Shown: one piece after another, positions 1 through 7,151 of the stretch
How the letters are laid out: every line of letters begins with the position of its first letter
How positions within the stretch are numbered: the first letter of the stretch is position 1
Assembly (NCBI GenBank): GCA_030613045.1
Contig: JAUWMS010000021.1
Span: 1-12,552 of the forward strand
Length of the DNA: 12,552 nucleotides
DNA from: Candidatus Latescibacterota bacterium
GTDB lineage: Bacteria; Latescibacterota; 4484-107
Reading direction: 5' to 3'
Notes under the pieces: generated by a model
What the model saw: the letters and a program-made list of their open reading frames with translations, nothing else
What the model was told of the DNA's origin: nothing
Databases searched by the model: none
Program-made: the position numbers and the translations under genes

Positions 1-1577
1 GGCCGGCCCGCCAGAGTCGACACATCGCTTTTTCCGTTCCAGGTAACCGTGTGGTCGATGAAGTTGCCTGAAATCGGATCGGAGTCGTCGCGCCTGTAGC
101 CCTCTACGGGCTGACCGGCAGCCAACAGTTCGACCTTCCCGCAGCCGGGGAAGCTGGTCCGGACGTTCACCTGCAACGAGTTGCCATCGAAGGTCATCGG
201 CGGCGTGGTGAACTCCCCGCCCTCGTAGGGCGCGTCAACCGAGACGAAGCCGTCCAAGCGCGTCACTAACCGCGAGATCACCGACGGTCTGTATTTGCCC
301 TGCTTCATCAGTTCACTCCGGGTCACTCCGTGACGCAGTGCATAGTCGCGAGCGTGGTAGTACTGGTAGAGATGCGAACCGTTGCGAACGATGCTTCCCG
401 GCAGCATGCTGACCAGTCCGCTGTCGAACTCGCCCCGCACGCCGAGGGGAAGGTAGAGACTCCGCGACGCCGGGTAGTGATACCGCACGCCGTCCCGGCT
501 GGCAGCGAGGCGAATCTCAAAAATCGCATCGTTATGAGCGATCCCCGGCGGCGGATCGGGCAGATGACAATTCATCGCCGGAAACATAAGGTACACATCG
601 TCCGCCCAGGGATATTTCAGCGCGCCGCAATTGTCGATGTCGACGCCCGGGGAATCCAATTCATCGAACTCCAGGGCCGTTACCGGCGGAGCGCCGCCCC
701 AGTTCTCCGGGCCGGCCCAGAAGGAGATGTCGTCCAGTTCGTACCGTCCCACCTTACGATAGGATATCGAGGTGTAGATACGCCCGTCGTCGGGGGCGCA
801 GTAGTCGTGGCCGTCCACCGAGCCTTCCATCAACGCCGCACCGTTGGCGAAGACCATGGGCTTGCCGTGGCGAAATCCCTCCCGGACGACCCCCTCGGCA
901 TTGTAGTAAGGTTGGGAGTTGTAGCGCATGTACACGACATACTTGCCGATGCGTTCGTCCCAGAACACGGCGTGGTTGGTATCGCTGTAGCGAAAGGCCG
1001 GCTTGTCGGACATCGGAGTCCAATGCAGTCCGTCCGGGGATTTGAAGGCCCACTCGGAGATTTCCGAAGGCGGCGCTCCCGGGGGCATCCAGCGGAATAT
1101 GCCCTTGAAGGTTTCATCGTCGGCGATGCCCGGGCGGGTGTCGCGGAAGATCGCGCTCAGGCTCGATATGCCGGTACCTTTCTCCGGAAAGACGATGTTG
1201 TTGTCCGTCGAGCCGTTGAATGCCACCAGCCCCAGCGCGGGCTTCTCCCAGCGGATCCCGTCCCGCGAGACCGCCATGCAGAGACGAACCCCCAGTTCGG
1301 TGGAGGATCCACTCGCCCAGATTTCATCAAACGCATCGTAGTACATGCGGTATCCGTCACCGACCTGAACCACCGAGCCGCTGCCAATCCCCCCCGTTTC
1401 CCACGGCTTATCCGCTTGGATCGCCGCTTCGTAGGTCTTCTCCGGCGGATTCATCTTCAGCCCGACGTTTCTCGTGGTGGCAAAGAACGCCTCGTCAATG
1501 AACAACTGCTTGCGCGAACCGACATCCACCGATTTTGATGGCATGGCTTCTCCCTTTGGGGTTGCTTTGTCTGTCAT
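1..1577 (-). CDS. Propeller glycosidase-like protein B (3' end off the window)
   Basis: The frame is open from an ATG at 1577 to the left edge with no stop, giving at least 525 residues. It is a paralogue of the protein at 4085-5530. Both share an N-terminal DVG/DIG-x-R...LF(I/V)DE element, DKPWE, YRMYY, SxDGIRW followed by LGL-AFxGS and NNIV, FWDxxxGxY, and a C-terminal beta-sandwich starting at RLDGFVSV and running through GGEF and SDVS. This layout fits the five-bladed beta-propeller glycosidases (arabinanase/levansucrase/invertase fold) plus a C-terminal module; substrate is unknown. Against the paralogue, only about 20 C-terminal residues are missing off the edge. The start at 1577 has AGGGAGG five bases upstream. 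An ATG at 1544, also preceded by GGGAG, is an alternative and gives an N-terminus closer in length to the paralogue. No signal peptide is seen. The gene lies 51 bp after the binding-module gene and is probably co-transcribed with it. Confidence 0.8.
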   Translation of the reverse strand, partial: MTDKATPKGEAMPSKSVDVGSRKQLFIDEAFFATTRNVGLKMNPPEKTYEAAIQADKPWETGGIGSGSVVQVGDGYRMYYDAFDEIWASGSSTELGVRLCMAVSRDGIRWEKPALGLVAFNGSTDNNIVFPEKGTGISSLSAIFRDTRPGIADDETFKGIFRWMPPGAPPSEISEWAFKSPDGLHWTPMSDKPAFRYSDTNHAVFWDERIGKYVVYMRYNSQPYYNAEGVVREGFRHGKPMVFANGAALMEGSVDGHDYCAPDDGRIYTSISYRKVGRYELDDISFWAGPENWGGAPPVTALEFDELDSPGVDIDNCGALKYPWADDVYLMFPAMNCHLPDPPPGIAHNDAIFEIRLAASRDGVRYHYPASRSLYLPLGVRGEFDSGLVSMLPGSIVRNGSHLYQYYHARDYALRHGVTRSELMKQGKYRPSVISRLVTRLDGFVSVDAPYEGGEFTTPPMTFDGNSLQVNVRTSFPGCGKVELLAAGQPVEGYRRDDSDPISGNFIDHTVTWNGKSDVSTLAGR

Positions 1578-1628
1578 GGGGTCCTCCCTTTTCCTGTCCG
1601 ATATCTCTTTTTGCGCGGCTGATGCAGG

Positions 1629-2333
1629 TCAATCCGGGAACTCGATGCGCACCTCGTCCAGCATCACAACGCCCTCGGGAAGCAGAGACTCGTCTATCGG
1701 GTAATGCATCTGGGGTCGCATGCGGTGGTGATCGCCATCCATCGGCGGCAAAGGAACCACATCCGGCATGAAGAACACAAAGATGAGGTCCACGTCCACA
1801 TGGCGCAGGACGTCGGCGATATCCCCCCATCCGTAGAAGTGGAGCATATCATGGCGTGCTCCGAGACAGGTCCATTGGCGCAGATCGGGGGCCAGGGTCA
1901 GGGTCTGTTCGGACCAGTCCGGGGTGATCTCAAGCGGCTGTCCCGTCAGCACGTAATTGATCGTGCGATCACCCACCTTTCCCTGCGCCAGCAAGACCAG
2001 TTTCGCGCCCTTGCGCTCCACCTCCCCCTTGAGCCGGACGGTGATCTTCGCGTCGGTGAAATCAATGGGAAAGCCCCCCTCGACGAAGCGGTTGGGGCCG
2101 CCAAATTCCCGGGTCTCTTGCGGGAGTTCCAAAAGATTGGCCGTGGGAAGGACATACAGGAGGTGCAGGTACCCGGCTCCCGGAGGGGCGTGGTTGGCGT
2201 CAACGGCCCACGGGCCGCGGGATACGGCCACGCCGTCCTCGATCTGAAGCGGCATGTTCCGTGACGGACCCGCCCACGCGAACCATCCGCCCGGACCGTT
2301 GTCAAACGTCTCGACGTACATTTTGTCAGTCAT
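1629..2333 (-). CDS. Hypothetical beta-sandwich, carbohydrate-binding-like protein
   Basis: A 234-residue protein with no catalytic signature that I recognise. It begins with a FDNGPGGW motif, has alternating hydrophobic beta-type segments in the middle (ITVRLKGEVE, AKLVLLAQG), and ends with a strand of the LDEVRIEF type. These features are common in jelly-roll/concanavalin-like carbohydrate-binding modules, so a stand-alone glycan-binding or accessory protein is the best guess. Aromatic residues are frequent (FAWAG, LHFYGWGD). No signal peptide is visible. The ATG at 2333 has AGGGAG seven bases upstream. It overlaps by ATGA the end of a possible 29-residue ORF, which would allow translational coupling. 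The first residues, MTDK, are the same as those of the next gene downstream. That gene follows after 51 bp, which suggests an operonic partner for propeller enzyme B. Confidence 0.7.
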   Translation of the reverse strand: MTDKMYVETFDNGPGGWFAWAGPSRNMPLQIEDGVAVSRGPWAVDANHAPPGAGYLHLLYVLPTANLLELPQETREFGGPNRFVEGGFPIDFTDAKITVRLKGEVERKGAKLVLLAQGKVGDRTINYVLTGQPLEITPDWSEQTLTLAPDLRQWTCLGARHDMLHFYGWGDIADVLRHVDVDLIFVFFMPDVVPLPPMDGDHHRMRPQMHYPIDESLLPEGVVMLDEVRIEFPD

Positions 2334-2419
2334 CGCATCGCTCCCTGTATAGTATGTTTAGAGTTTTGGAACGCACCGACCGCGTCGGTGCATGCGGTAA
2401 CACGGTTACCGCACTCCAT
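2330..2419 (-). CDS. Possible 29-residue small ORF or leader peptide
   Basis: An ATG at 2419 follows AAAGGAG with a seven-base spacer, a better ribosome site than most in the window. The frame runs 29 codons (MECGNRVTAC...) to a TGA that overlaps the start codon of the next gene as ATGA. The coding stretch consists largely of two perfect palindromes (2373-2391 and 2393-2413). It could be a translated leader whose ribosome movement opens or closes the hairpins. It could equally be a chance frame made from inserted palindromic DNA behind an old ribosome site. I recognise no family. The strong ribosome site and the ATGA overlap favour translation. Short length and repetitive content argue against a folded protein. 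Confidence 0.35.
   Translation of the reverse strand: MECGNRVTACTDAVGAFQNSKHTIQGAMR
2373..2391. promoter_or_regulatory. Perfect palindrome 1 (8-bp arms, 3-base centre)
   Basis: GCACCGAC and GTCGGTGC are exact reverse complements separated by CGC. One base separates this from a second perfect palindrome. It lies about 40 bp upstream of the binding-module start. As RNA it would fold into a tight triloop hairpin. No T-run follows, so it is not a standard terminator. An operator or a translational control hairpin are the likely roles; which one cannot be told from sequence alone. Confidence 0.5.
2393..2413. promoter_or_regulatory. Perfect palindrome 2 (9-bp arms, 3-base centre)
   Basis: TGCGGTAAC and GTTACCGCA are exact reverse complements around ACG, an unusually perfect 21-bp dyad. 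The GGTAAC/GTTACC half-sites resemble the dyads bound by dimeric helix-turn-helix repressors of sugar operons (the GntR/IdnR operators of E. coli contain GTTAC half-sites, for example). The odd spacing differs from classic LacI-family sites with a central CG, so the resemblance is only suggestive. It sits just downstream of the AAAGGAG-ATG of the small ORF on the transcribed strand. Confidence 0.5.
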
Positions 2420-2432
2420 ATTTGAACTCCTT

Positions 2433-2534
2433 TCATGACGCCATAAACTGAAACGCGTACAGCTTGGCGTCCCGGATCACAAAGCGCAGCTGCACCGAAT
2501 CGCCCGCCAGGGACGAGACGTCGCGTCGAAGGTC
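2433..2534 (-). pseudogene. C-terminal remnant of a propeller glycosidase-like gene
   Basis: Just after the dehydratase stop, one frame encodes 33 residues (DLRRDVSSLAG, then QLRFVIRDAKLYAFQF, then MAS) followed by TGA. This matches the extreme C-terminus of the protein at 4085-5530 (DVSQVLG, then RLRFVLNDADLYALHF): 14 of 26 aligned residues are identical. It also matches DVSTLAG at the visible end of the left-edge gene. No start codon or upstream body exists: a TAA lies two codons before the matching part, then the dehydratase gene begins. It is therefore the tail of another family member whose front was lost or replaced. The preserved frame and natural stop suggest that the loss is fairly recent. 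Confidence 0.75.
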
Positions 2535-2559
2535 TTTTTAACGATCCCCAATTCCGACT

Positions 2560-3705
2560 TTACGCCCTCCCACGATGCCGCGCCATCACTTCTTCGCTCA
2601 GTTCGATCCCCAACCCCGGCTCCGTCGGAAGCGGAAGCGCACTGTTCTCGGCCACAATGGGATGATTCACCCACCGGTTCCATCCCATCCCCTCCCATCC
2701 CATGATCCCCTCCGTATTCTCGGAGTGGTGGGCGGGCAACTCCAGGTACCGGGTATTCGGCACATGGGCCATCACGTGGACCAACGCCATGCAGGTGACC
2801 GGCCCATAGTTGTGCGGCGCGATGGGCACATAATAGGTCTCCGCCATGTACGCGATTTTCCGCGTCTCCGAGATCCCCCCGGTCCATGCCAGATCCGGCA
2901 TGATGATATCGCACACGTGCTGCTCCAACAGCTCGCGGAACCGAAATCGACCAAAAAGCCGCTCCCCCGTGCAAATGGGCGTGGTCGTGGACCGGGCCAC
3001 CTTGGCCATCGCCGCCGCGTTATCCGGTCCGATGGGTTCCTCGATAAACATCACATTGAACTCCTCCAGCGCCTGGGCGCATTTTATCGCACTGGGCACG
3101 TCCCAGTAGGCATGGCAATCCATACAGATCTCCAGTTGATCGCCCACCGCCTCCCGCACCCATCGCAGCATATCCGTAGCCTCCCGGATCGCCTGAAGAC
3201 TGATGTATTTCCCCAACCGTTCGTCCCTGTGCCTGGCGAATACATCCGTCTTGAAAGCCTTCCATCCCTGCTCCACCAACCACTGCGCCCGATCCATGAT
3301 CGCACTCCGATCAATGGGAATCCCGTCCATTCCCCCACTAAAGTACACCGGCACCTGGTCCCGGCACTTTCCTCCCAACAACTGATAGATGGGCACGCCC
3401 AGGGCCTTCCCCTTGATGTCCCAGAGCGCCACGTCGATGGCGCTCATCGCCCGGAACTCGGCTCCCTGCTGCCCGTGATACGAGGACTGATGGAATAGTT
3501 GCTGGAAGATTCCCTCGATGTCCGAGGGGTCTTTTCCGATCAAGCCCTCGCCGAACGCCTCGATACAGGCTTTGGCCGCCCCCTTCAATCCGTGATACGT
3601 CTCCCCCAGTCCCGTGATGCCCTCATCGGTGTGGATCAACACCCAATAGTAATAGTACGCGTTCTTCTCGTCCGGCTCCACCACTTCCACCTTCGTGATC
3701 TTCAT
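2560..3705 (-). CDS. Mandelate racemase/enolase-superfamily acid-sugar dehydratase
   Basis: A 381-residue member of the mandelate racemase branch of the enolase superfamily. The N-terminal capping domain (about 1-115) is followed by the barrel. Mg2+ ligands fit D196 (MDCH), E222 (FIEEP) and E248 (TGER). The His-Asp dyad fits H298 (PHNYG) and D271 (MPDLAWTGG). H198, two residues after the first metal ligand, matches the Asp-x-His seen in galactonate-dehydratase-type members. The second-strand KxK of mandelate racemase is KTD here (K152, D154), so dehydration of an aldonate or uronate is more likely than racemisation. Exact substrate is unknown. ATG 3705 (MKITKVEVVE) is the family-like start, with AAAGGAG nine bases upstream; the frame stays open to 3846, but that extension has no family character. 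Product fate fits the kinase and aldolase-like genes upstream in the locus. A headless propeller tail follows its stop. Confidence 0.88.
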   Translation of the reverse strand: MKITKVEVVEPDEKNAYYYYWVLIHTDEGITGLGETYHGLKGAAKACIEAFGEGLIGKDPSDIEGIFQQLFHQSSYHGQQGAEFRAMSAIDVALWDIKGKALGVPIYQLLGGKCRDQVPVYFSGGMDGIPIDRSAIMDRAQWLVEQGWKAFKTDVFARHRDERLGKYISLQAIREATDMLRWVREAVGDQLEICMDCHAYWDVPSAIKCAQALEEFNVMFIEEPIGPDNAAAMAKVARSTTTPICTGERLFGRFRFRELLEQHVCDIIMPDLAWTGGISETRKIAYMAETYYVPIAPHNYGPVTCMALVHVMAHVPNTRYLELPAHHSENTEGIMGWEGMGWNRWVNHPIVAENSALPLPTEPGLGIELSEEVMARHRGRA

Positions 3706-4008
3706 TTCTCCATGCTCCTTTCCCGTTCGTGGCAGATCGGAAAGCACAACCCGGCCTTTGGAGCCATCCGGTTTGTTCCCGGTTCTGCATGGCCTTCTTT
3801 CACGGCAGCCCTCCCAACACCTCCAAAACATCCTCATCTCAACCATGAGTTATGCGACCGTTCAGTTCCCGGACAAACTTATTTTCACAATCAGGAAACC
3901 AGAAAGTCAGGAGAAAAACGCTCCTTCCAAAATGCACTACAGCCCTCTCCTGGGTTCCTGGATTCCTTATAGAAAACACATAAGATTTTATGAAGGTAAT
4001 TTTGTCCA

Positions 4009-4026
4009 CCTACTTAACAAAGTAGG
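4009..4026. repeat. Perfect inverted repeat, 7-bp arms
   Basis: CCTACTT and AAGTAGG are exact reverse complements around AACA. Located downstream of propeller gene A and about 300 bp upstream of the dehydratase start. No T-run follows it on either strand, so it may be a transcript 3'-end stabiliser or a binding site. Confidence 0.45.
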
Positions 4027-4031
4027 ATGGG

Positions 4032-4056
4032 AAAAGCGTGGCGTACCCATCACGCT
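4032..4056 (-). terminator. Weak intrinsic terminator candidate after propeller gene A
   Basis: On the minus strand AGCGTG and CACGCT pair with a ten-base loop and are followed directly by further T residues (the transcript reads CACGCTTTTCCC). It lies about 30 bp after the TAA of propeller gene A. The six-pair stem and short U-tract make it marginal. Confidence 0.35.
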
Positions 4057-4084
4057 CCCCGCGATCGAGCACATCTTGGAAGGC

Positions 4085-5530
4085 TTACTCAAAATGCAGG
4101 GCGTAAAGATCCGCATCGTTGAGCACAAAACGCAGACGGCTCGGTCGACCGAGCACTTGGCTGACATCGCTTCCCTGCTTCCAGCTCACCACCCGCTCGA
4201 TCTCATCTCCGACGATCTCCGCGCAATCGGACAGAGAAAACCCCTGGATGGGCCGCCCCCCCGCATCCTGCATCTCGACGCGGACACTCCCGGCGGCCGA
4301 GGTGGAAACGTTCAGCACCAGCCGGGCGCCCTCGAAGAGGAGCGGCCTGGTCACAAACTCCCCCCCGCTCATGGGCGCCTGCACCGAGACGAATCCATCG
4401 AGGCGCAGGGTATAGCGGCGGAAGGTGGTGCTTTGTCCCCGCCAGTATCCTTCCGTCACGTAAAACGAAAGCTCCGGGGGCGCGCCGGGAAGTTCGGACG
4501 CCGTCTCGACCACGCCCCAATTCTGGTAGTTGTCCCCATAAGTCCAGTTATCCTGCGGCCGCAAGCCCGGCCGGATGAAAGCCTCCCCCCAGCGTTTGAA
4601 GGTTCTTCCATCGCGACTGCTCATGACCAGCCCGTCGGTCAGGGCGGTGCCGTAGCGCGGACTTACGGAGGAACGGAGTCGCCGATGCTCCGGCTCGGGC
4701 AGCGCGTTCATGGCATCCGACCACTCCCGCTCCGTGTACCGCGTCGGGAAACCGATGAAGAGGTGTGGCGCCCGGTGGTAAGGCGTGATCTGGTTCGTGT
4801 ACAACTGCTCCTCCGGCGCTCCGGGATATTCGAGCCAGATCGGATCGGTCCAGTGGATGAAATCATCCGATGTGGCGGTCAGGATGCCTCGACATCCATC
4901 GCGGAAGTCGCGGACGTAAGCCCGGTATTCCCCGCGCACGGGATCCCAAAACGCGAGATTCTGGGAGTCGAACGCGCCTTTGGTGATGATAGGATCCTCA
5001 CGCAGCATCGCCCAGTGGATGCCGTCGGGGGAGGCCATGGCATACAAGCCATCCGCCGATTTTCTGGCTGCCCCCACGGCCTTGTACCGGGCTTCCGAAG
5101 GACACGCCGGGTTCGCATCCTTGAACGGAGCAAAGCCGTGGATGCCTTTCAGACTTTCGCCCTCGCCTTCCCACACGATATTGTTCTTCCTGGAACCGTC
5201 GAAAGCAAACAAACCCAGGTCCGGCCTCTGCCAGCGTATGCCGTCCTTGCTCTCCGCGTACGCGATGGCGAGAGGACGCTCCTGCATCTGGCCGTCGTTC
5301 AGGACCGCGCGCCAGGTTTTGTAGTACATGCGATAGGCTTCGTCGTCGCGAAACACCGTGACGTAACCGCACATATTGCCTTCCCAGGGTTTATCCGTAA
5401 CGAGCGCCACCTCCCGTAGTGTGGGCTTATGGAGGCGCAGACCAGCTCCGTCCGTCATGGTATCCATCAGATGCTCATCCACGAATAGTTCCAGGCGATT
5501 ACCGATATCAATCCCATGCTCTGCACTCAT
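4085..5530 (-). CDS. Propeller glycosidase-like protein A
   Basis: A 481-residue cytoplasmic protein and complete paralogue of the left-edge gene. It has the DIG-x-R...LFVDE opening, TDKPWE near residue 47, YRMYY near 67, then SKDGIRW, LGLFAFDGS, SPDGIHW and FWDPVRGEYRAYVR. This is the repeat pattern of five-bladed propeller glycosidases (arabinanase/invertase-like fold). Residues 376-481, from RLDGFVSV, form a separate C-terminal beta-sandwich, as in its paralogue and in the remnant at 2433-2534. No substrate can be assigned. The start MSAEHG at 5530 has AAAGGA nine bases upstream. The ATG three codons earlier abuts that same ribosome site, and a further ATG at 5608 has no site. It follows the URO-D-like gene by 89 bp in the same direction, so it is probably in the same transcript. 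Confidence 0.85.
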   Translation of the reverse strand: MSAEHGIDIGNRLELFVDEHLMDTMTDGAGLRLHKPTLREVALVTDKPWEGNMCGYVTVFRDDEAYRMYYKTWRAVLNDGQMQERPLAIAYAESKDGIRWQRPDLGLFAFDGSRKNNIVWEGEGESLKGIHGFAPFKDANPACPSEARYKAVGAARKSADGLYAMASPDGIHWAMLREDPIITKGAFDSQNLAFWDPVRGEYRAYVRDFRDGCRGILTATSDDFIHWTDPIWLEYPGAPEEQLYTNQITPYHRAPHLFIGFPTRYTEREWSDAMNALPEPEHRRLRSSVSPRYGTALTDGLVMSSRDGRTFKRWGEAFIRPGLRPQDNWTYGDNYQNWGVVETASELPGAPPELSFYVTEGYWRGQSTTFRRYTLRLDGFVSVQAPMSGGEFVTRPLLFEGARLVLNVSTSAAGSVRVEMQDAGGRPIQGFSLSDCAEIVGDEIERVVSWKQGSDVSQVLGRPSRLRFVLNDADLYALHFE

Positions 5531-5619
5531 CCGATTCATTCCTTTCTTACATAATAGGTCAGGATAACTTGCAGAGGAAAGACCGCGCCTTTCCTGCATC
5601 AAGTTCATTCGCCGATTGC

Positions 5620-6752
5620 CTATCCTTTTGCATAATCCGACGAATCGGGATCAACAGATTCCAGTCCTCCCATGGCTCGCACTTCCGCTGCCCGATCAAG
5701 TATCTCTTCGCGGGTCACCCCGGCTGCTTTGTACATCGCGAAGATATTCTCAAGCGGCGTCTCGGGAGGGACCGCGTGGGATGCGGCAAGAATATACCCC
5801 CCGCCGTCAGCAGTCATTCCTTCCAGCAACCGCATCGTTTCGCGGTAAACCTCATCGGCGGTGCCGTTGGGCAGGAGGTTCTGGGTATCAACGCCTCCCA
5901 TAAACGACAGTTCCGCCCCAAACTCCTTCTTCAATTCCAACGGGTCCATCCCGGGGCAGTTGCACTGTATGGGGTTCAACACATCTAATCCCATTTCAAT
6001 CAGATCCGGGATGATAGGGCGAATCGAACCGCACGAATGGTAGGCGGTCCACAACCCCCTCGACCTGCCGACGTCAATGATTTCGGTTAGATGCGGACGA
6101 ATCATATCGCGCCAGCATTCCGGACTCATAATCATAGCCTGCTGACCGCCGACGTCATCCCCGGTCCAGAGCCAGTCGAGGGGAAAACGATCGCAGGCCG
6201 CTTTGGCAATCCGCAAGGAAAAAACGGCGGCTTGCTCCAGCATCGTCCCAGCCAGTTCAGGAGAAGCCGCCAGGTCGAGGATCGCTTTCTCCATGCCCCG
6301 GATCCGGCAGACCATCTCGAACAGGCAAGGGGAGATGTCACACCCTATGAAGAAGTCGCTGCCCACCGATATCACTGGCTCCATATTCTGCAGAAGCTGA
6401 TCAATCCGGACGTAAGGAAAGGATACGTGTACCGGAAAATCTCATCCTCGTCCGCTTCCTGCAAAGGCGAAAACCGGATCTGGTTGAAAGGTCCATCCTT
6501 GACCCATTCGACCCCCCAGAAATCTGTGTGCGTCTCTCCATCTCGTTCGTGGACAATGCCCTCCATGGCATAGTTGTTGCCGACCCATGCCTGGCGCACG
6601 TCGTCCCCCATGACGCCGGCCACACGGGCCGCTGGTATGTCCAATACTTTGCTGAGACCTCTGGTCGTGTCCGGGGGGAACCACATCCAGATCGGCACTC
6701 GGTCAACGGGTTCGCGTCTCAGCGCGGCGTGCACACGCGATTTCGAGTTCAC
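5620..6752 (-). pseudogene. URO-D-like protein gene with an internal frameshift
   Basis: Two overlapping frames make one uroporphyrinogen-decarboxylase-family protein of about 377 residues, a normal length. The first part starts at GTG 6752 (MNSKSRVHAALRREPVDRVP, the classic N-terminus of the group; GGAGG and AAGGTG upstream). It runs to about 6418 and then drifts into an unrelated tail ending at 6372. The second frame carries on as YVRIDQLLQNMEPV and keeps all later motifs: YHSCG, then MGGVDTQ, then GGGYIL followed by SHAVPPETPLENI. One missing base in CCTTTCCTTACG (near 6415-6422) restores continuity. The HSCG pair with a later His recalls the metal-binding positions of corrinoid methyltransferase relatives (MtaA/CmuA), where a Cys usually fills the third site. 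True heme synthesis is unlikely in this setting. It may be a mutation or an assembly error. Confidence 0.8.
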
Positions 6753-6850
6753 AGGTTCACCTTCCCTCCTCGAAAACCGAACATGAGGCGGACTGATTTG
6801 TCCGTCTATCTCATCTGCTATACCGCTTCACCTTCAGTTTTTTCTTTTTT

Positions 6851-6923
6851 CACCGCTGAGCACGCAGAGTGCGCAGAGCAAGCATAACCAAAACGCTCGC
6901 AGTTCTCTGCGGTCTCTGCGGTG
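6851..6923. repeat. Imperfect inverted repeat of CGCAGAG phrases (29-base arms)
   Basis: The left arm, 6851-6879, reads CACCGC-GAG then CGCAGAG. The right arm, 6895-6923, reads as its partner on the other strand: CACCGC-GAG, CGCAGAG and a closing GAGC, around a 15-base AT-rich loop. Each arm is itself a near-tandem of CRCAGAG-like units. This is repetitive intergenic DNA, not coding. Confidence 0.6.
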
Positions 6924-7028
6924 CAGTTCACATAGGGTCGGGAAAGAAAAAAATCCAAAGTGAGTGGGTATATCAGCCTTCATCTTATGGAAAGCCTGCT
7001 CTGAGGGGGTGTTTAAAAAATCCCTCTA

Positions 7029-7111
7029 TTGAACACCGAACATCACCAAAGACCCCGAAATGAAAAGGATTCGATGGTTTTTCAGTGTGCTTCCGTGTTA
7101 TTCGGTGTTTG
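7029..7111. repeat. Imperfect inverted repeat of ACACCGAA phrases
   Basis: The left side reads GAACACCGAACATCAC. The right side, on the opposite strand, reads AAACACCGAATAACAC, so the two are degenerate copies facing each other around a centre near 7070. It is the same style of arrangement as the pair at 6851-6923 but with a different phrase. Confidence 0.5.
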
Positions 7112-7130
7112 ATTGGGTTGCACAGACACC

Positions 7131-7151
7131 GTTTCAGACATACTCTGAAAC
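7131..7151 (-). repeat. Perfect hairpin 16 bp after the broken BNR gene
   Basis: GTTTCAGA and TCTGAAAC are exact reverse complements with a five-base loop. The position fits a transcript end for the BNR-type gene, but no T-run follows on the minus strand (GGTGTC comes next). It is therefore at best a factor-dependent terminator or an RNA-stabilising hairpin. Confidence 0.4.

Larger units (their letters stand above)
3706..4084. other. 379-bp gap between propeller gene A and the dehydratase
   Basis: No convincing gene. Reading with transcription (minus strand), it begins after the TAA of propeller gene A with a weak terminator-like hairpin (4032-4056), then a perfect 18-bp inverted repeat (4009-4026). 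An AT-rich stretch around 3960-4005 contains TGGACA and TCTTAT spaced 17 bases apart, a poor promoter match that I do not claim as a separate site. The remainder up to the dehydratase ribosome site AAAGGAG shows no further structure. The dehydratase may thus have its own promoter. Confidence 0.5.

Noticed and set aside
330..1538. 402-residue open frame on the plus strand
   Set aside because: It is the exact codon-register complement of propeller gene B, which is supported by homology to its paralogue; no ribosome site or recognisable motif.
2575..3498. 307-residue open frame on the plus strand
   Set aside because: Shadow of the dehydratase gene, whose active-site motifs fix the true strand and frame.
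3706..3846. 47-residue N-terminal extension of the dehydratase
   Set aside because: The family starts at MKITKVEVVE-type sequence and a proper ribosome site lies before 3705; the extension shows no family character.
3975..4010. Promoter with TGGACA and TCTTAT for the dehydratase
   Set aside because: The -10 match is poor and distance to the gene is long; not strong enough to list as a site.
3695..5419. 574-residue open frame on the plus strand
   Set aside because: It lies wholly opposite propeller gene A and the gap. It lacks family-like sequence and is rich in Arg, Pro and His, as expected from the complement of GC-rich coding DNA.
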